Origin: UBA6080 sp964607515
GTDB lineage: Bacteria; Fermentibacterota; Fermentibacteria; Fermentibacterales; JCC-6
Direction of reading: 5' to 3'
DNA length: 64,000 nucleotides
Assembly (NCBI GenBank): GCA_964607515.1
Contig: CAZSKU010000005.1
Coordinates: 57,195-121,194 of the forward strand
Part shown: positions 16,619 to 24,812 of the stretch, in pieces
Numbering within the stretch: the stretch's first letter is position 1
How the letters are laid out: each line of letters opens with the position of its first letter
Notes under the pieces: model-generated
What the model was told of the DNA's origin: nothing
Database searches by the model: none
What the model saw: only the letters and a program-made list of their open reading frames with translations
Program-made: the position numbers and the translations under genes

Positions 16619-17980
16619 ATGCAGAAGGCTGATCTGGTGGTGGTGGGCGGCGGGCCCGCCGGATACGTGCCCGCCATCAGGGCCGCGCAACTGGGGAGGA
16701 GCGTGGTCTTGGCGGAGTCCGCCGACCTGGGCGGAACCTGTCTGAACCGGGGGTGCATACCCACCAAGACTCTCGCTTCCACCGCACGATTGCTGCGTCA
16801 GGCCGGCGCCTGTTCAAGGTTCGGTCTCGCCGGCCGCCTGGAGATGAACTGGAGCGAGGTTGCCAAGAGGAAGAACCTCGTGGTGACCAGGCTCAGGAAG
16901 GGAATAGAAGCACATCTCGCCCACTTGGGGATCAGGGTGGTCCGGGGAAGGGCCGTTCTGAAGGGCCCCGGACTGGTTGTGGTGGAGGGGGAGGAAATCC
17001 CCGCCTCCAATGTGCTGCTCGCTCCCGGGTCGGTCCCCCTGATTCCCCGGTTTCTACAGGTGCCCGGTGTGCTGACCAGCGATGACGTTCTGGCCTGGGA
17101 AACCCTTCCGGAGTCGGTGCTGATAATCGGCGGGGGGGTCATCGGATGCGAGTTCGCGTCCATACTCTCGGTAATGGGAGTGAAGGTGACCATCGTGGAG
17201 ATGCTTCCGTCAATTCTTCCGGGGGTGGACAGGGATGTTTCCGACGTGGTGGCCAGATCCCTCGCCAGGTCAGGAGTGGGTATCCTCACAGGAAACGCCA
17301 CCGAAGGCGTGGAGGTGGAGGAAGAACAGGCTGCGGTGCGCCTGGCGGACGGCAGAAGGCTCAACGCCCGGAAGGTGGTGGCCGCCATCGGGCGGAAAGC
17401 CCGAACCGGGGAGATGGGGCTGGAGGAAGCAGGGGTGGAACTCGATTCCAGGGGCTGCATTCGGGTGGACGCCCATGGAATGACCAGCCTGCCGGGGGTG
17501 TACGCCGCCGGCGACGCGACAGGGATCTGGTGGCTCGCCCATGCGGGAAGCGCCCAGGGGCTTGCCGCGGTGCACCACGCCTTCGGCGCCCCGGGTCGCC
17601 CCGTCGATCCGGACTGCATGCCCGGATGCGTCTTCACCGACCCCGAGGTGGCCACCGTGGGACCGGGGGAGGAGCAGTGGCGCAGTCGCGGAGTGGCCGT
17701 GCGTACCGGAACCTCCCGGTACATTGCCAACGGCAAGGCCGTGGGAATGAACGAGACTGAAGGCTTCGTGAAGATCATCGCCCGGGAGGACGACGACAGG
17801 ATAGTGGGAGTTCAGATCGTGGGCGTCGACGCCTCGAGCCTGATATCAGGCGCTGTGGTGGCGGTGGGCGCCGGGGTGAAGGCTGGGGACTGGGCGCGTT
17901 TCGTACATCCCCACCCGACCCTTTCGGAACTGATGATGGAGGCGTCGGAATCCCTGGGAATAGGCGCGTTCCATGGATGA
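16619..17980 (+). CDS. lpdA: Dihydrolipoyl dehydrogenase (E3)
   Basis: 453 residues, class I flavoprotein disulfide reductase. FAD-binding GGGPAG near residue 10; redox-active disulfide in GGTCLNRGC (Cys41 and Cys46); NAD-binding IIGGGVIGCEFAS; second FAD motif YAAGDATG; and the C-terminal HPHPTLSELMMEA His-Glu dyad typical of lipoamide dehydrogenase. It reoxidises dihydrolipoamide in 2-oxoacid dehydrogenases or the glycine cleavage system; no E1/E2 or gcv genes are in the window, so the complex served is unknown. GGAGAGG lies upstream of the ATG. Confidence 0.93.
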   Translation: MQKADLVVVGGGPAGYVPAIRAAQLGRSVVLAESADLGGTCLNRGCIPTKTLASTARLLRQAGACSRFGLAGRLEMNWSEVAKRKNLVVTRLRKGIEAHLAHLGIRVVRGRAVLKGPGLVVVEGEEIPASNVLLAPGSVPLIPRFLQVPGVLTSDDVLAWETLPESVLIIGGGVIGCEFASILSVMGVKVTIVEMLPSILPGVDRDVSDVVARSLARSGVGILTGNATEGVEVEEEQAAVRLADGRRLNARKVVAAIGRKARTGEMGLEEAGVELDSRGCIRVDAHGMTSLPGVYAAGDATGIWWLAHAGSAQGLAAVHHAFGAPGRPVDPDCMPGCVFTDPEVATVGPGEEQWRSRGVAVRTGTSRYIANGKAVGMNETEGFVKIIAREDDDRIVGVQIVGVDASSLISGAVVAVGAGVKAGDWARFVHPHPTLSELMMEASESLGIGAFHG

Positions 17981-18629
17981 CGGCATTCCTGCGGTCGGGA
18001 AGCTTCTGGAGATCATCAGGGTTCTCCGTGGCCCGGAAGGCTGTCGCTGGGACCGGGAGCAGACCCTGGAAAGTCTTCGTCCATACCTTCTGGAGGAAGC
18101 CCATGAGGTGGCGGAAGCCGCGGAACGCCGGGAGTGGGACTCGGTGGCCGGCGAGTTGGGCGATCTGCTGCTTCACGTGCTGATGTGGTGCGAAATCGCT
18201 TCGGCGGAAGGGATATTCACCCTCGAGGACGTGGCGGATGGAGTCAGGAACAAACTCGTTAGAAGACATCCTCACGTGTTCCGGAAGAAGGCCTCCCCAA
18301 CGGCGGAGGAGGTTGAAAGGCAGTGGGAGGACATCAAGCGACGGGAGAGGGAGTCTTTGGGCAAGGGCCGGGTTTTCGATTCGGTTCCCCGAAGCCTGCC
18401 CGCTCTGCAGTCCGCCTGGCGGGTCTGTCAGAGGTCCCGGGACGCCGGTGGCGCACCGCTCCCCGATGAATTCCGCCTTGCGCGCGAATGGTCCGGGTTT
18501 GTGGGCAACCCGGGGGAAGAGACCCTGGGCGATCTTCTGTTGGCCCTGTCGGGTTATGCCTGCGGTCTGGGCATCGAACCCGAACTTGCTCTGCGAAAAG
18601 CCGTCAACAGGTTTTTGGGGACGGAGTAA
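17973..18629 (+). CDS. mazG: Nucleoside triphosphate pyrophosphohydrolase MazG
   Basis: 218 residues. The first domain has the metal-binding EExxE...ExxD pattern (LLEEAHEVAEA and ELGDLLLHVLM), then DVADGVRNKLVRRHPHVF, the standard MazG core. The second half is divergent and shorter than in E. coli MazG (263 residues). Starts inside the end of lpdA. The last four codons and the TAA stop are part of the left arm of a large palindrome, so the extreme C-terminus (GTE) may have been altered by insertion of that element. Confidence 0.92.
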   Translation: MDDGIPAVGKLLEIIRVLRGPEGCRWDREQTLESLRPYLLEEAHEVAEAAERREWDSVAGELGDLLLHVLMWCEIASAEGIFTLEDVADGVRNKLVRRHPHVFRKKASPTAEEVERQWEDIKRRERESLGKGRVFDSVPRSLPALQSAWRVCQRSRDAGGAPLPDEFRLAREWSGFVGNPGEETLGDLLLALSGYACGLGIEPELALRKAVNRFLGTE

Positions 18630-18707
18630 ACTTAGTCAACTTATCACCCTAATCTAAATATACTCATGAGTTTAGGATGATAAGTTGACTAAGTTTACTC
18701 CGTCCCC
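18617..18707. repeat. 91-bp near-perfect palindromic element (REP/MITE-like)
   Basis: Two 36-base arms, 18617-18652 and the reverse complement of 18672-18707, match at 35 of 36 positions; each outer end reads GGGGACGGAGTAAAC. The 19-base centre contains a further 10-base perfect palindrome ACTCATGAGT (18662-18671). The arms are much more AT-rich than the surrounding genes. The left arm encodes the mazG stop codon and the right end contributes the first base of the stop codon of the convergent sulfur-carrier gene. I recall similar GGGGACGGAGT ends from REP-type elements mobilised by Y1 (IS200-like) transposases, but cannot check this. It could also act as a bidirectional terminator. Confidence 0.8.
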
Positions 18708-18904
18708 TAACCGCCGGAGATGAGGTGGATCACATCCACTGAAGAGCCGTCCGGAACCAGGGCGGTGTCGAACTCCTTTTTAGGAACCAGTGAGCCGTCT
18801 ATGCGAACGATCAGCATCCTGAAGATGTAATTCCGCATCCTGAGAACATCCCTGACGGTCATTCCCTCATGCCAGTCCATGGGTTTGCCGTTCACGCGTA
18901 TCAT
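18707..18904 (-). CDS. ThiS/MoaD-like sulfur carrier protein
   Basis: 65 residues of ubiquitin-like fold: MIRVNGKPMDWHEGMTVRDV opening, IVRIDGSLVPKKEFDTAL middle and a C-terminal SGG (ending in Gly-Gly), where an E1-like enzyme adenylates and thiolates the terminal glycine. Start ATG 18904 has GGAGG seven bases upstream. Two ThiF/MoeB-type E1-like genes occur in the window (41.8 and 53.1 kb), either of which could be its partner. Convergent with mazG, separated only by the palindrome. ThiS and MoaD cannot be told apart here. Confidence 0.85.
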   Translation of the reverse strand: MIRVNGKPMDWHEGMTVRDVLRMRNYIFRMLIVRIDGSLVPKKEFDTALVPDGSSVDVIHLISGG

Positions 18905-19001
18905 CGAGTTCCTCCCGGCCGGATTATACATGCTGGAATAGAATCCGCCCCGCCGATGTAGAAACGTTCGAGTACACACCGTACCGGAAAGGAGAAACGA
19001 G

Positions 19002-21281
19002 ATGACGGCGATTCTGATTCTGCTTGCCCTGTCGGCGGCCACGCCGGACTACTCCAGGATGGGGGTGGTGGAGGACGGCGAAATAGTGGCCGACCTTCCC
19101 CTGGAGCACACTTCCGCGGAAATCACAGTCAGTGGAATGTACCAGATCGGGGTGGTGAGGCAGGTATACGGAAACCCCTACGAGAGGCCCATCGAAGCGG
19201 TTTACGTCTTTCCTCTGCCTGAAAACGGCGCTGTGTCCAGAATGGACATGTACATCGGTGACAGGCATGTGGCCGGGGACATCCAGGAGCGAAGCCGGGC
19301 TCTGAGGATGTACCAGGAGGCCATCCAGGCTGGGCAGACCGCCGCACTTCTGGAGCAGGAGAGACCCAACATCTTCACCCAGACCGTGGGCAACATACTT
19401 CCGGGGGACAGCATCGTAATCGAAATCGAGTACACGGCCCCGGTTTCTTACGAGTCCGGCACCTGGGAACTCTCGTTTCCCATGGTGGTAGGCCCGAGGT
19501 TCATTCCGCAGGGAGTTTCCGACGCTTCCAGGATAGCCCCCCCGGTGGTGCCGGAAGGCACCCGGGCCGGATACGACATAGAGCTGTCGGTGCTTCTCGA
19601 CCCGGGAATACCGGTTCGCTGGCTGGAATCGGAAAACCATGAGATCGTGGCGGAGAAACGGGGCATTCTGCCCCTGATCAGCCTTGCTCCCGGAGAAACC
19701 ATTCCCAACCGGGACTTCGTTCTCAGGTACAGGACCGCGGCGGAAGGAATCGGAACCGGTTTCGTGGCCCATAACGGAGATCTGGGCGGACATTTCATGC
19801 TTATGCTGGAGCCGGACGCCTCGGTGGACAGGAGCCTCGTCGCGCCCAAGGAGATGTTCTTCGTGATAGACTGCTCCGGCAGCATGAGCGGCCAGCCCAT
19901 GGACGTGGCCCGGGAGACGGTTCGGCGCTTCGTGGAAGGGATGAATCCGGGAGACTCGTTCCAGATAATGCGGTTCAGCGAGACGGCCAGTTCCATGAGC
20001 CCCCGTCCGATGCCCAACACCCCGGAGAACGTCCGGGCGGGGGTGGCCTACATCAACTCCCTCAGCGGCCAGGGCGGAACCATGATGATAGAGGGAATCC
20101 GGGCCGCCATCGGATATCCGGAGGATCCGGAGAGGATGAGGTACATCATCTTCCTCACCGACGGGTACATCGGCAACGAATCGGAGATTCTGGGCGAACT
20201 CCAGTCCACGGTGCGCGACAACACCAGGCTTTTCAGCATCGGTGTCGGTTCCAGCGTGAACAGGTACCTTATCGAGGGACTCGCCGAGGAGGGGATGGGA
20301 AGCGCCGTCTACGTGGGCTACAACGAGGACCCTGAGACCGCCGTGGCGGAAATCCACAGGAAGATAAACAACCCCTACCTTGTGGGGATAGAAATGGACT
20401 GGGGCGGCCTTCGGGTGGCCGACGTGCAGTTCGGAGGAACCAGGGACCTTTATGACGGTGAACCCCTGGTCATAACCGGCAGGTTCCTACAGCCGGGTTC
20501 GGGGTCAGTGCGGATTTCCGGGACCCTGGGAGGAAGGCCGTGGTCCCGGGAGGTGGAGGTGATCCTGCCGGAGGAAGGGGAAGGCAGCGAAGCGGCCGAC
20601 AGGCTGTGGGCCTCCAGAAGGCTGGCGGCGCTGAGAAGGTCGGGTTACTCCCCCGAGCTGTCCTCAGCCGGGAGGGAAGACCTTACCGAAACCATGATAG
20701 GCATCAGCCTTGACTACCGGGTTCTCTGCGAATACACCGCATTCGTGGCGGTGGACTCTGAGAGAAGGACCCAGGGCGGGGTTGCCGGGACCGTGGAGAT
20801 TCCCCTGAACATGCCCGAGGGGGTCAGTTATCAGGGCGTTTTCGGCTCACCGGCGCCTTCTACCGGTTCCTACGGTTACGGAATGAACGGCGCCGGAGGG
20901 GGGGTCATGGGCAGGTCGATGCTCGCCTGCGAATCCTGCGCCGACGAGGAGATGTGGGCCTACGAGCCGGTCGTGCCCGCCCCCGCCGTCCGTCTTGTGG
21001 CGGTGGACGACCCTCTGGGCGCAAGACCTTCGGTCTTCCGGAGCATCATGACGGAGCTGGCGGGAGAACTCCAGGATCTTCTGGCGGACGAGACCGGAGT
21101 GTCCGGAACCCTGATCCTGGAACTCACCCTGGATTCTTCCGGCAGGATAACCGGAGTGGTCATCCTGGAAAACACAACCGGAATAGCGAGACTGGAGAGG
21201 GAGTCCAGAGACTTTCTGTCGGGGAAAACGGTGGATGGGGCCGGAGCGGGAACTACCACGGTGGAGTTCGCCGTGGAATAG
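19002..21281 (+). CDS. Secreted VIT and von Willebrand factor A domain protein
   Basis: 759 residues. A short hydrophobic start (TAILILLALSAATP) looks like a signal peptide. A VIT domain spans about residues 25-160 (YGNPYERPIEAVYVFPLPE, QTVGNILPGDSIVIEIEY). The VWA domain begins near residue 285 with the MIDAS motif DCSGSMSG and continues with the LTDGYIGNE strand. The C-terminal 90 residues, after a Gly/Tyr-rich linker, contain LILELTLDSSGRITGVVI, resembling TonB/AgmX-type C-terminal domains. The family resembles inter-alpha-trypsin inhibitor heavy chain-like bacterial proteins. Single gene with a GAAAGGAG ribosome site; a hairpin follows. Confidence 0.88.
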   Translation: MTAILILLALSAATPDYSRMGVVEDGEIVADLPLEHTSAEITVSGMYQIGVVRQVYGNPYERPIEAVYVFPLPENGAVSRMDMYIGDRHVAGDIQERSRALRMYQEAIQAGQTAALLEQERPNIFTQTVGNILPGDSIVIEIEYTAPVSYESGTWELSFPMVVGPRFIPQGVSDASRIAPPVVPEGTRAGYDIELSVLLDPGIPVRWLESENHEIVAEKRGILPLISLAPGETIPNRDFVLRYRTAAEGIGTGFVAHNGDLGGHFMLMLEPDASVDRSLVAPKEMFFVIDCSGSMSGQPMDVARETVRRFVEGMNPGDSFQIMRFSETASSMSPRPMPNTPENVRAGVAYINSLSGQGGTMMIEGIRAAIGYPEDPERMRYIIFLTDGYIGNESEILGELQSTVRDNTRLFSIGVGSSVNRYLIEGLAEEGMGSAVYVGYNEDPETAVAEIHRKINNPYLVGIEMDWGGLRVADVQFGGTRDLYDGEPLVITGRFLQPGSGSVRISGTLGGRPWSREVEVILPEEGEGSEAADRLWASRRLAALRRSGYSPELSSAGREDLTETMIGISLDYRVLCEYTAFVAVDSERRTQGGVAGTVEIPLNMPEGVSYQGVFGSPAPSTGSYGYGMNGAGGGVMGRSMLACESCADEEMWAYEPVVPAPAVRLVAVDDPLGARPSVFRSIMTELAGELQDLLADETGVSGTLILELTLDSSGRITGVVILENTTGIARLERESRDFLSGKTVDGAGAGTTTVEFAVE

Positions 21282-21306
21282 ATCCGTTCCCAGATTCCGA
21301 AGGAAA

Positions 21307-21326
21307 GGGGCGGCGGAAGCCGCCCC
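21307..21326 (+). terminator. Hairpin terminator after VIT/VWA gene
   Basis: GGGGCGGC, a GGAA loop, then GCCGCCCC: an 8-bp perfect GC stem 25 bases after the stop codon. It is not followed by a clear T-run, so termination may be partial. Confidence 0.55.
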
Positions 21327-21460
21327 TCCGCGTTATCCGGGTTTTGGGCTATATTCGCCCAATACAGGTTGCCGGCCTTCTCCGCTGCAGAATCGCGAGG
21401 AGGATACGGTCGGTTCTTCCAGTTGATCACGCCCTGAGAAGCAGGCAGGAGAGGACGATC

Positions 21461-22987
21461 ATGAAATTGCTACCGGCTCTCGCCGTGATTCCGGCATGTA
21501 TGATAATGGGGTGCGCCCAGGAAGAAATCAGCGGAAAGAGCTGGTTCGTCGCGTCCGGGCGGGACACGGTCACCGTGGCCGAAGCCGCGGAGATATGGAA
21601 CGGCATGGGGGCACGGGATAGGGCTGTAATGGCGGAATCCGCGGATCCCGCGGCGGCTTTCGGCGAGGCGCTTGCCGGAAAGATGGCCCTGGAACTGACC
21701 GTCGCCGATGCCGGCGCCACAGGGGATCCCTCGCTGGACTGGAACACCGGGTCCTGGCTCAGAACCGAATCCGCCAGCGCCGCCCGGAAGCTGATAGCCG
21801 ACAGCGAGATCGCTGCCGTGACCGACTCGGATCTGGAGTTCTACCGGCGCAACGAGGGCGTTCAGGTCTGGTTCACCACCGGGATTCCGGGCCCCTCCGG
21901 CCCTCTTCCCCTCGGAGAGCTCCCCCTGGCCCTGGCCCTGGCCCTTGAGAGCCTCGCTCCGGGGGAGAGCACTTCACTCGACGGTTACGGCGCCGTGACC
22001 CTGGACTCATCCATCTCCCTGGAATTCGAACCCGCCCAGGAACCCGACAGCGTCATCGCCCGGATCATAGGCACGGGAAGGGAAAGGTACGGGTATCTTC
22101 GGGAGTACGAGAACCTCATTCGTGACCCGGAAACCCGGATTCTGGAGGACTTCTCCCTGATCCCATCCCTTCCCCCGGACTCCGTGGTGATAAGCTCCCG
22201 GGCGGGAGTCTGGACCAGAGAGCAGCTGGAGCGGGAAGTCTCCTTCTTTCAGACCAGATTCCCGCCGGTCCAGGCGAACGCCCAGTGGCGGGACATGATC
22301 GTGGAGAATCTACTGATGCAGAGCCTATACCGGGGAATCCTGGAAAGCGGATACCCCGGAGTTGCCGACTCCATGGCCGTCGAGGCCGCCAGGTTCAGAA
22401 CCGGGCTGGCTGCGGAGAAGCTGGTGGCGGGATTCCTGGACAGCGCGGTCACAGTTACCGGCCGGGACCTTGAGGAGGAGTACCTGCTGCTTCCGGAACC
22501 CGTGATCATGGCCCAGCGCCGGGTGTTCGAGACCGCCCGCTGCGGGCTGGACGGGTTGCCTGCCCTGAGACTGGCTGCGAGCACGGGAACCGGAATGGAA
22601 ACTTTTCCCCCCTTGGAGGCGCTGGCGGACGGCCGGCCCGGCACCAGGTGCACGAGGCCGTTGATGAGGGCCGAACTCCCGGGGGCCTCGGCGGAAACCC
22701 TGTTCGAACTCGAGCCAGGGGATACGCTGACATGGCACGGCCCGTTCGAGGTGGAACCGGGTGTCTTCGCGGCTTTCCGTCTGGCCCGGGACATTCCTTC
22801 ACGGCCCGCGGATCCGGAGGATATCGAGGACCAGCTTCGGGAGTCGGCCCGGGTGAGACTCGAGAACCGGGCGCTGGAGACAATGCTTCTGGAGTTGAGA
22901 GAGCGCCACGGAGTCGAGATCAACCGGAGAGCCCTGGAGGAACTCCCGCCTGACCCCGGCCTATGGCCGTGCGAAAACTCTTTCTGA
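21461..22987 (+). CDS. Parvulin-like (PPIase/SurA-type) lipoprotein
   Basis: 508 residues. The N-terminus MKLLPALAVIPACMIMGCAQ has a lipobox (IMGC), so an outer- or inner-membrane lipoprotein. The middle (VWTREQLEREVSFFQTRF, then ENLLMQSLYRGILESGYP) and the end (RLENRALETMLLELRERHGV followed by the INRRALEELP motif) match the chaperone helices and C-terminus of SurA/PrsA-like foldases. The parvulin core itself is poorly conserved, so isomerase activity is uncertain. Start ATG 21461 follows GGCAGGAGAGGA; the longer in-frame reading into the previous gene is rejected. Confidence 0.7.
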   Translation: MKLLPALAVIPACMIMGCAQEEISGKSWFVASGRDTVTVAEAAEIWNGMGARDRAVMAESADPAAAFGEALAGKMALELTVADAGATGDPSLDWNTGSWLRTESASAARKLIADSEIAAVTDSDLEFYRRNEGVQVWFTTGIPGPSGPLPLGELPLALALALESLAPGESTSLDGYGAVTLDSSISLEFEPAQEPDSVIARIIGTGRERYGYLREYENLIRDPETRILEDFSLIPSLPPDSVVISSRAGVWTREQLEREVSFFQTRFPPVQANAQWRDMIVENLLMQSLYRGILESGYPGVADSMAVEAARFRTGLAAEKLVAGFLDSAVTVTGRDLEEEYLLLPEPVIMAQRRVFETARCGLDGLPALRLAASTGTGMETFPPLEALADGRPGTRCTRPLMRAELPGASAETLFELEPGDTLTWHGPFEVEPGVFAAFRLARDIPSRPADPEDIEDQLRESARVRLENRALETMLLELRERHGVEINRRALEELPPDPGLWPCENSF

Positions 22988-23005
22988 GACGTCTCTTGTC
23001 GGGGG

Positions 23006-23034
23006 TTGACACCGGCGCCGCGCCCGGCTATTTA
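23006..23034 (+). promoter_or_regulatory. Strong sigma70-type promoter for the 23.1 kb secreted protein
   Basis: TTGACA (23006-23011), exactly 17 bases, then TATTTA (23029-23034), which matches four of six positions of the -10 consensus. Predicted transcription start about 23041; the start codon follows at 23079 behind AAAAGGAG. Confidence 0.75.
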
Positions 23035-23078
23035 ACCCTTGTTCCCTTTGTATGCAACCCCAACAAAAGGAGTAGCTC

Positions 23079-23744
23079 ATGAAGTTTGTTGCTATGCTCT
23101 CCCTTGTGCTTGCAGGGTTCGCCTTTGCAGCCAATACCAGCCTCGGCCACATCGACGCCGTGCAGATCATCCCGGAAATGGCCGGCGATGACATCATCTG
23201 CTCCCAGCCCTTCGCCTACGCCGCTCTTTCGAACGGCCTCGGCTTCAGCGCCGCCAACAGCTGGATGCTGGCCGACGACTTCACCTACGGCGAGGATGCG
23301 TTCATCGACTTCATCGAGATCTGGGCCATCTACGCCTCCGGCAACGCCACCGGCTTCAACATCGAGATCCGCAACGACACCGGCGGCTCGGGTCCCGGCA
23401 CCGTCTACGAAAGCCTCACTTCCTCCGCCGTGAACCACACCAACACCGGTCTTTCCCAGTGGGGCTACCAGCTGTGGTACACCGAGATAACCGTTCCTGA
23501 GACCGCCTTCCTGGGCGGCACCAAGTACTGGCTCGCCATGCAGTCCACCGGCGGCGCCGGCGCCCACTACTGGCTCTCGGCCGTGCAGACCTGGGCCGAC
23601 ATGAACTACTTCAGCCAGAACAACGGCAGCAGCTGGGTCAGCAGCCAGTCCCAGTGGGGCACCGCCTACGAGTGCTTCATGATCATCAGCGGCTACACCT
23701 CCCTCACCCGCGACTCCTGGGGCGCCATCAAGACCCTCTTCTAG
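23079..23744 (+). CDS. Secreted protein of unknown function, probably highly expressed
   Basis: 221 residues with a clear signal peptide (MKFVAMLSLVLAGFAFA, cleavage after AFA). The mature part is aromatic- and Asn/Gly/Ser-rich, looks all-beta, and contains AANSWMLADDFTYGEDAFID and GYQLWYTEITVPETAFLGGT, reminiscent of choice-of-anchor/PEP-CTERM-like beta-sandwich modules, but without a sorting tail. Codons almost always end in C (AAC, TTC, GCC, GGC, TAC), more so than in neighbouring genes, a sign of high expression. It has its own strong promoter and terminator, so it is a one-gene unit. Function not known; a surface or structural protein is an inference. Confidence 0.8.
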   Translation: MKFVAMLSLVLAGFAFAANTSLGHIDAVQIIPEMAGDDIICSQPFAYAALSNGLGFSAANSWMLADDFTYGEDAFIDFIEIWAIYASGNATGFNIEIRNDTGGSGPGTVYESLTSSAVNHTNTGLSQWGYQLWYTEITVPETAFLGGTKYWLAMQSTGGAGAHYWLSAVQTWADMNYFSQNNGSSWVSSQSQWGTAYECFMIISGYTSLTRDSWGAIKTLF

Positions 23745-23763
23745 TCCGCTTGTTCCCGACTTC

Positions 23764-23793
23764 GGGGGAGGCTTCGGCCTCCCCCTTCTCTTT
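23764..23793 (+). terminator. Rho-independent terminator
   Basis: GGGGGAGGC, TTCG tetraloop, GCCTCCCCC: a 9-bp perfect stem starting 20 bases after the stop, followed by the T-rich tail TTCTCTTT. The most convincing terminator in the window. Confidence 0.88.
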
Positions 23794-23831
23794 ATCCGCC
23801 CGGGGCGAGCCGGAAAGAAAGGGAAGTTGAC

Positions 23832-24812
23832 TTGCTGGAGGTTGTAGTAGCCGCCGCGGCGTGTTCCCTGGGGGTGGAGGAATGCGTCGGTTTTCTTTTG
23901 GAAAGGTCTCCCGCGGGAGATCGCGGCGAACCGAACCTGTCGCTGATCGTGGAAAACGTCGAAATGGCCCTGCGAACCAGGGAAGATTTCCCCTGGGGGG
24001 ATACGATACCCGACAGCGTTTTCCTTGCCTACGTGCTTCCCGCCCGGGTGAGCCAGGAACCGCTGACCCGGTGGAGGCCGGTCTTCCACGAAGCCGTGGC
24101 TCCTCTGGTGGCGGGAGTGACGGACATCGAGGAGGCGGTGCTCATCGTGTCCCAGTGGAGCGACTCCCTGACGGACTACATGCCCACCCAGTTCAGGGAC
24201 CAGTCGCCCCTGACGACCTGGTCATCGGGCATCGGGAGGTGCGAGGAACTGACGGTCTTCTTCATGGACGCCCTGAGGAGCGTGGGCATACCCTGCCGTC
24301 AGGCCTACACTCCGTGGTGGCTCACCGTGGACAGCAACCACGCATGGCCCGAGGTGTGGACCCCGGAGGGGTGGAAGTGCCTGGAGATGGTGAGCACCGA
24401 GGAACGGCTTCCCCAGGAGAACTGGTTCACCGAGAGGGTCCGGGGCGCCGGGCTGGTGGTGGCCATCGCGGCGGATTCAATCCCCGGGGCCCTCTCCTAC
24501 TCCGGCGGGGTCTCGATCCTCCCGGTGACCGGATCCTACACGGTCACAGGGGTTCTGACGGTGGCTGACGACACCACCGAAGTCTGGGTGAACGTCGCGA
24601 ACTACGGCGCCCCCAGGCGGCTGCTGCGCATGGCTCCTCCCCTGCGTTCGGCGGAACTGGGTGCCGGGGTGTACCTTCTGACCTGGGGATGGCCGGCAAG
24701 GGCCGCTCTGGTGGAGGTCGCCCCGGGGGATACCGTCCTCTTCACTCCCCGGCCGGACTCATCCCTGCCGGCGGAATTCCACCTGAACACGGTTCCGGGA
24801 GGTGGATCATGA
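23832..24812 (+). CDS. Transglutaminase-like cysteine protease-fold protein (triad present)
   Basis: 326 residues. The papain/transglutaminase core lies at about residues 130-200: GRCEELTVFFMDALRSVGIP holds the nucleophile Cys, NHAWPEVWTPEGWKCLE holds the His and a likely acidic partner. N-terminal 130 residues are helical; the last 100 look like a beta-sandwich. Start is TTG 23832 with a GGGAAG upstream; a hydrophobic N-terminus (LEVVVAAAACSLG) may serve as a weak signal peptide. Overlaps the next gene by ATGA, and the two are paralogues. Substrate unknown. Confidence 0.78.
   Translation: MLEVVVAAAACSLGVEECVGFLLERSPAGDRGEPNLSLIVENVEMALRTREDFPWGDTIPDSVFLAYVLPARVSQEPLTRWRPVFHEAVAPLVAGVTDIEEAVLIVSQWSDSLTDYMPTQFRDQSPLTTWSSGIGRCEELTVFFMDALRSVGIPCRQAYTPWWLTVDSNHAWPEVWTPEGWKCLEMVSTEERLPQENWFTERVRGAGLVVAIAADSIPGALSYSGGVSILPVTGSYTVTGVLTVADDTTEVWVNVANYGAPRRLLRMAPPLRSAELGAGVYLLTWGWPARAALVEVAPGDTVLFTPRPDSSLPAEFHLNTVPGGGS

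Noticed and set aside
18924..20357. 477-codon minus-strand frame under the VIT/VWA gene
   Set aside because: His/Gly/Arg-rich antisense shadow without motifs; the plus-strand gene has clear VIT and MIDAS motifs.
23086..23433. 115-codon overlapping frame in the secreted 23.1 kb gene
   Set aside because: Ser/Thr/Pro-rich shadow caused by the C-ending codon bias of the real gene.
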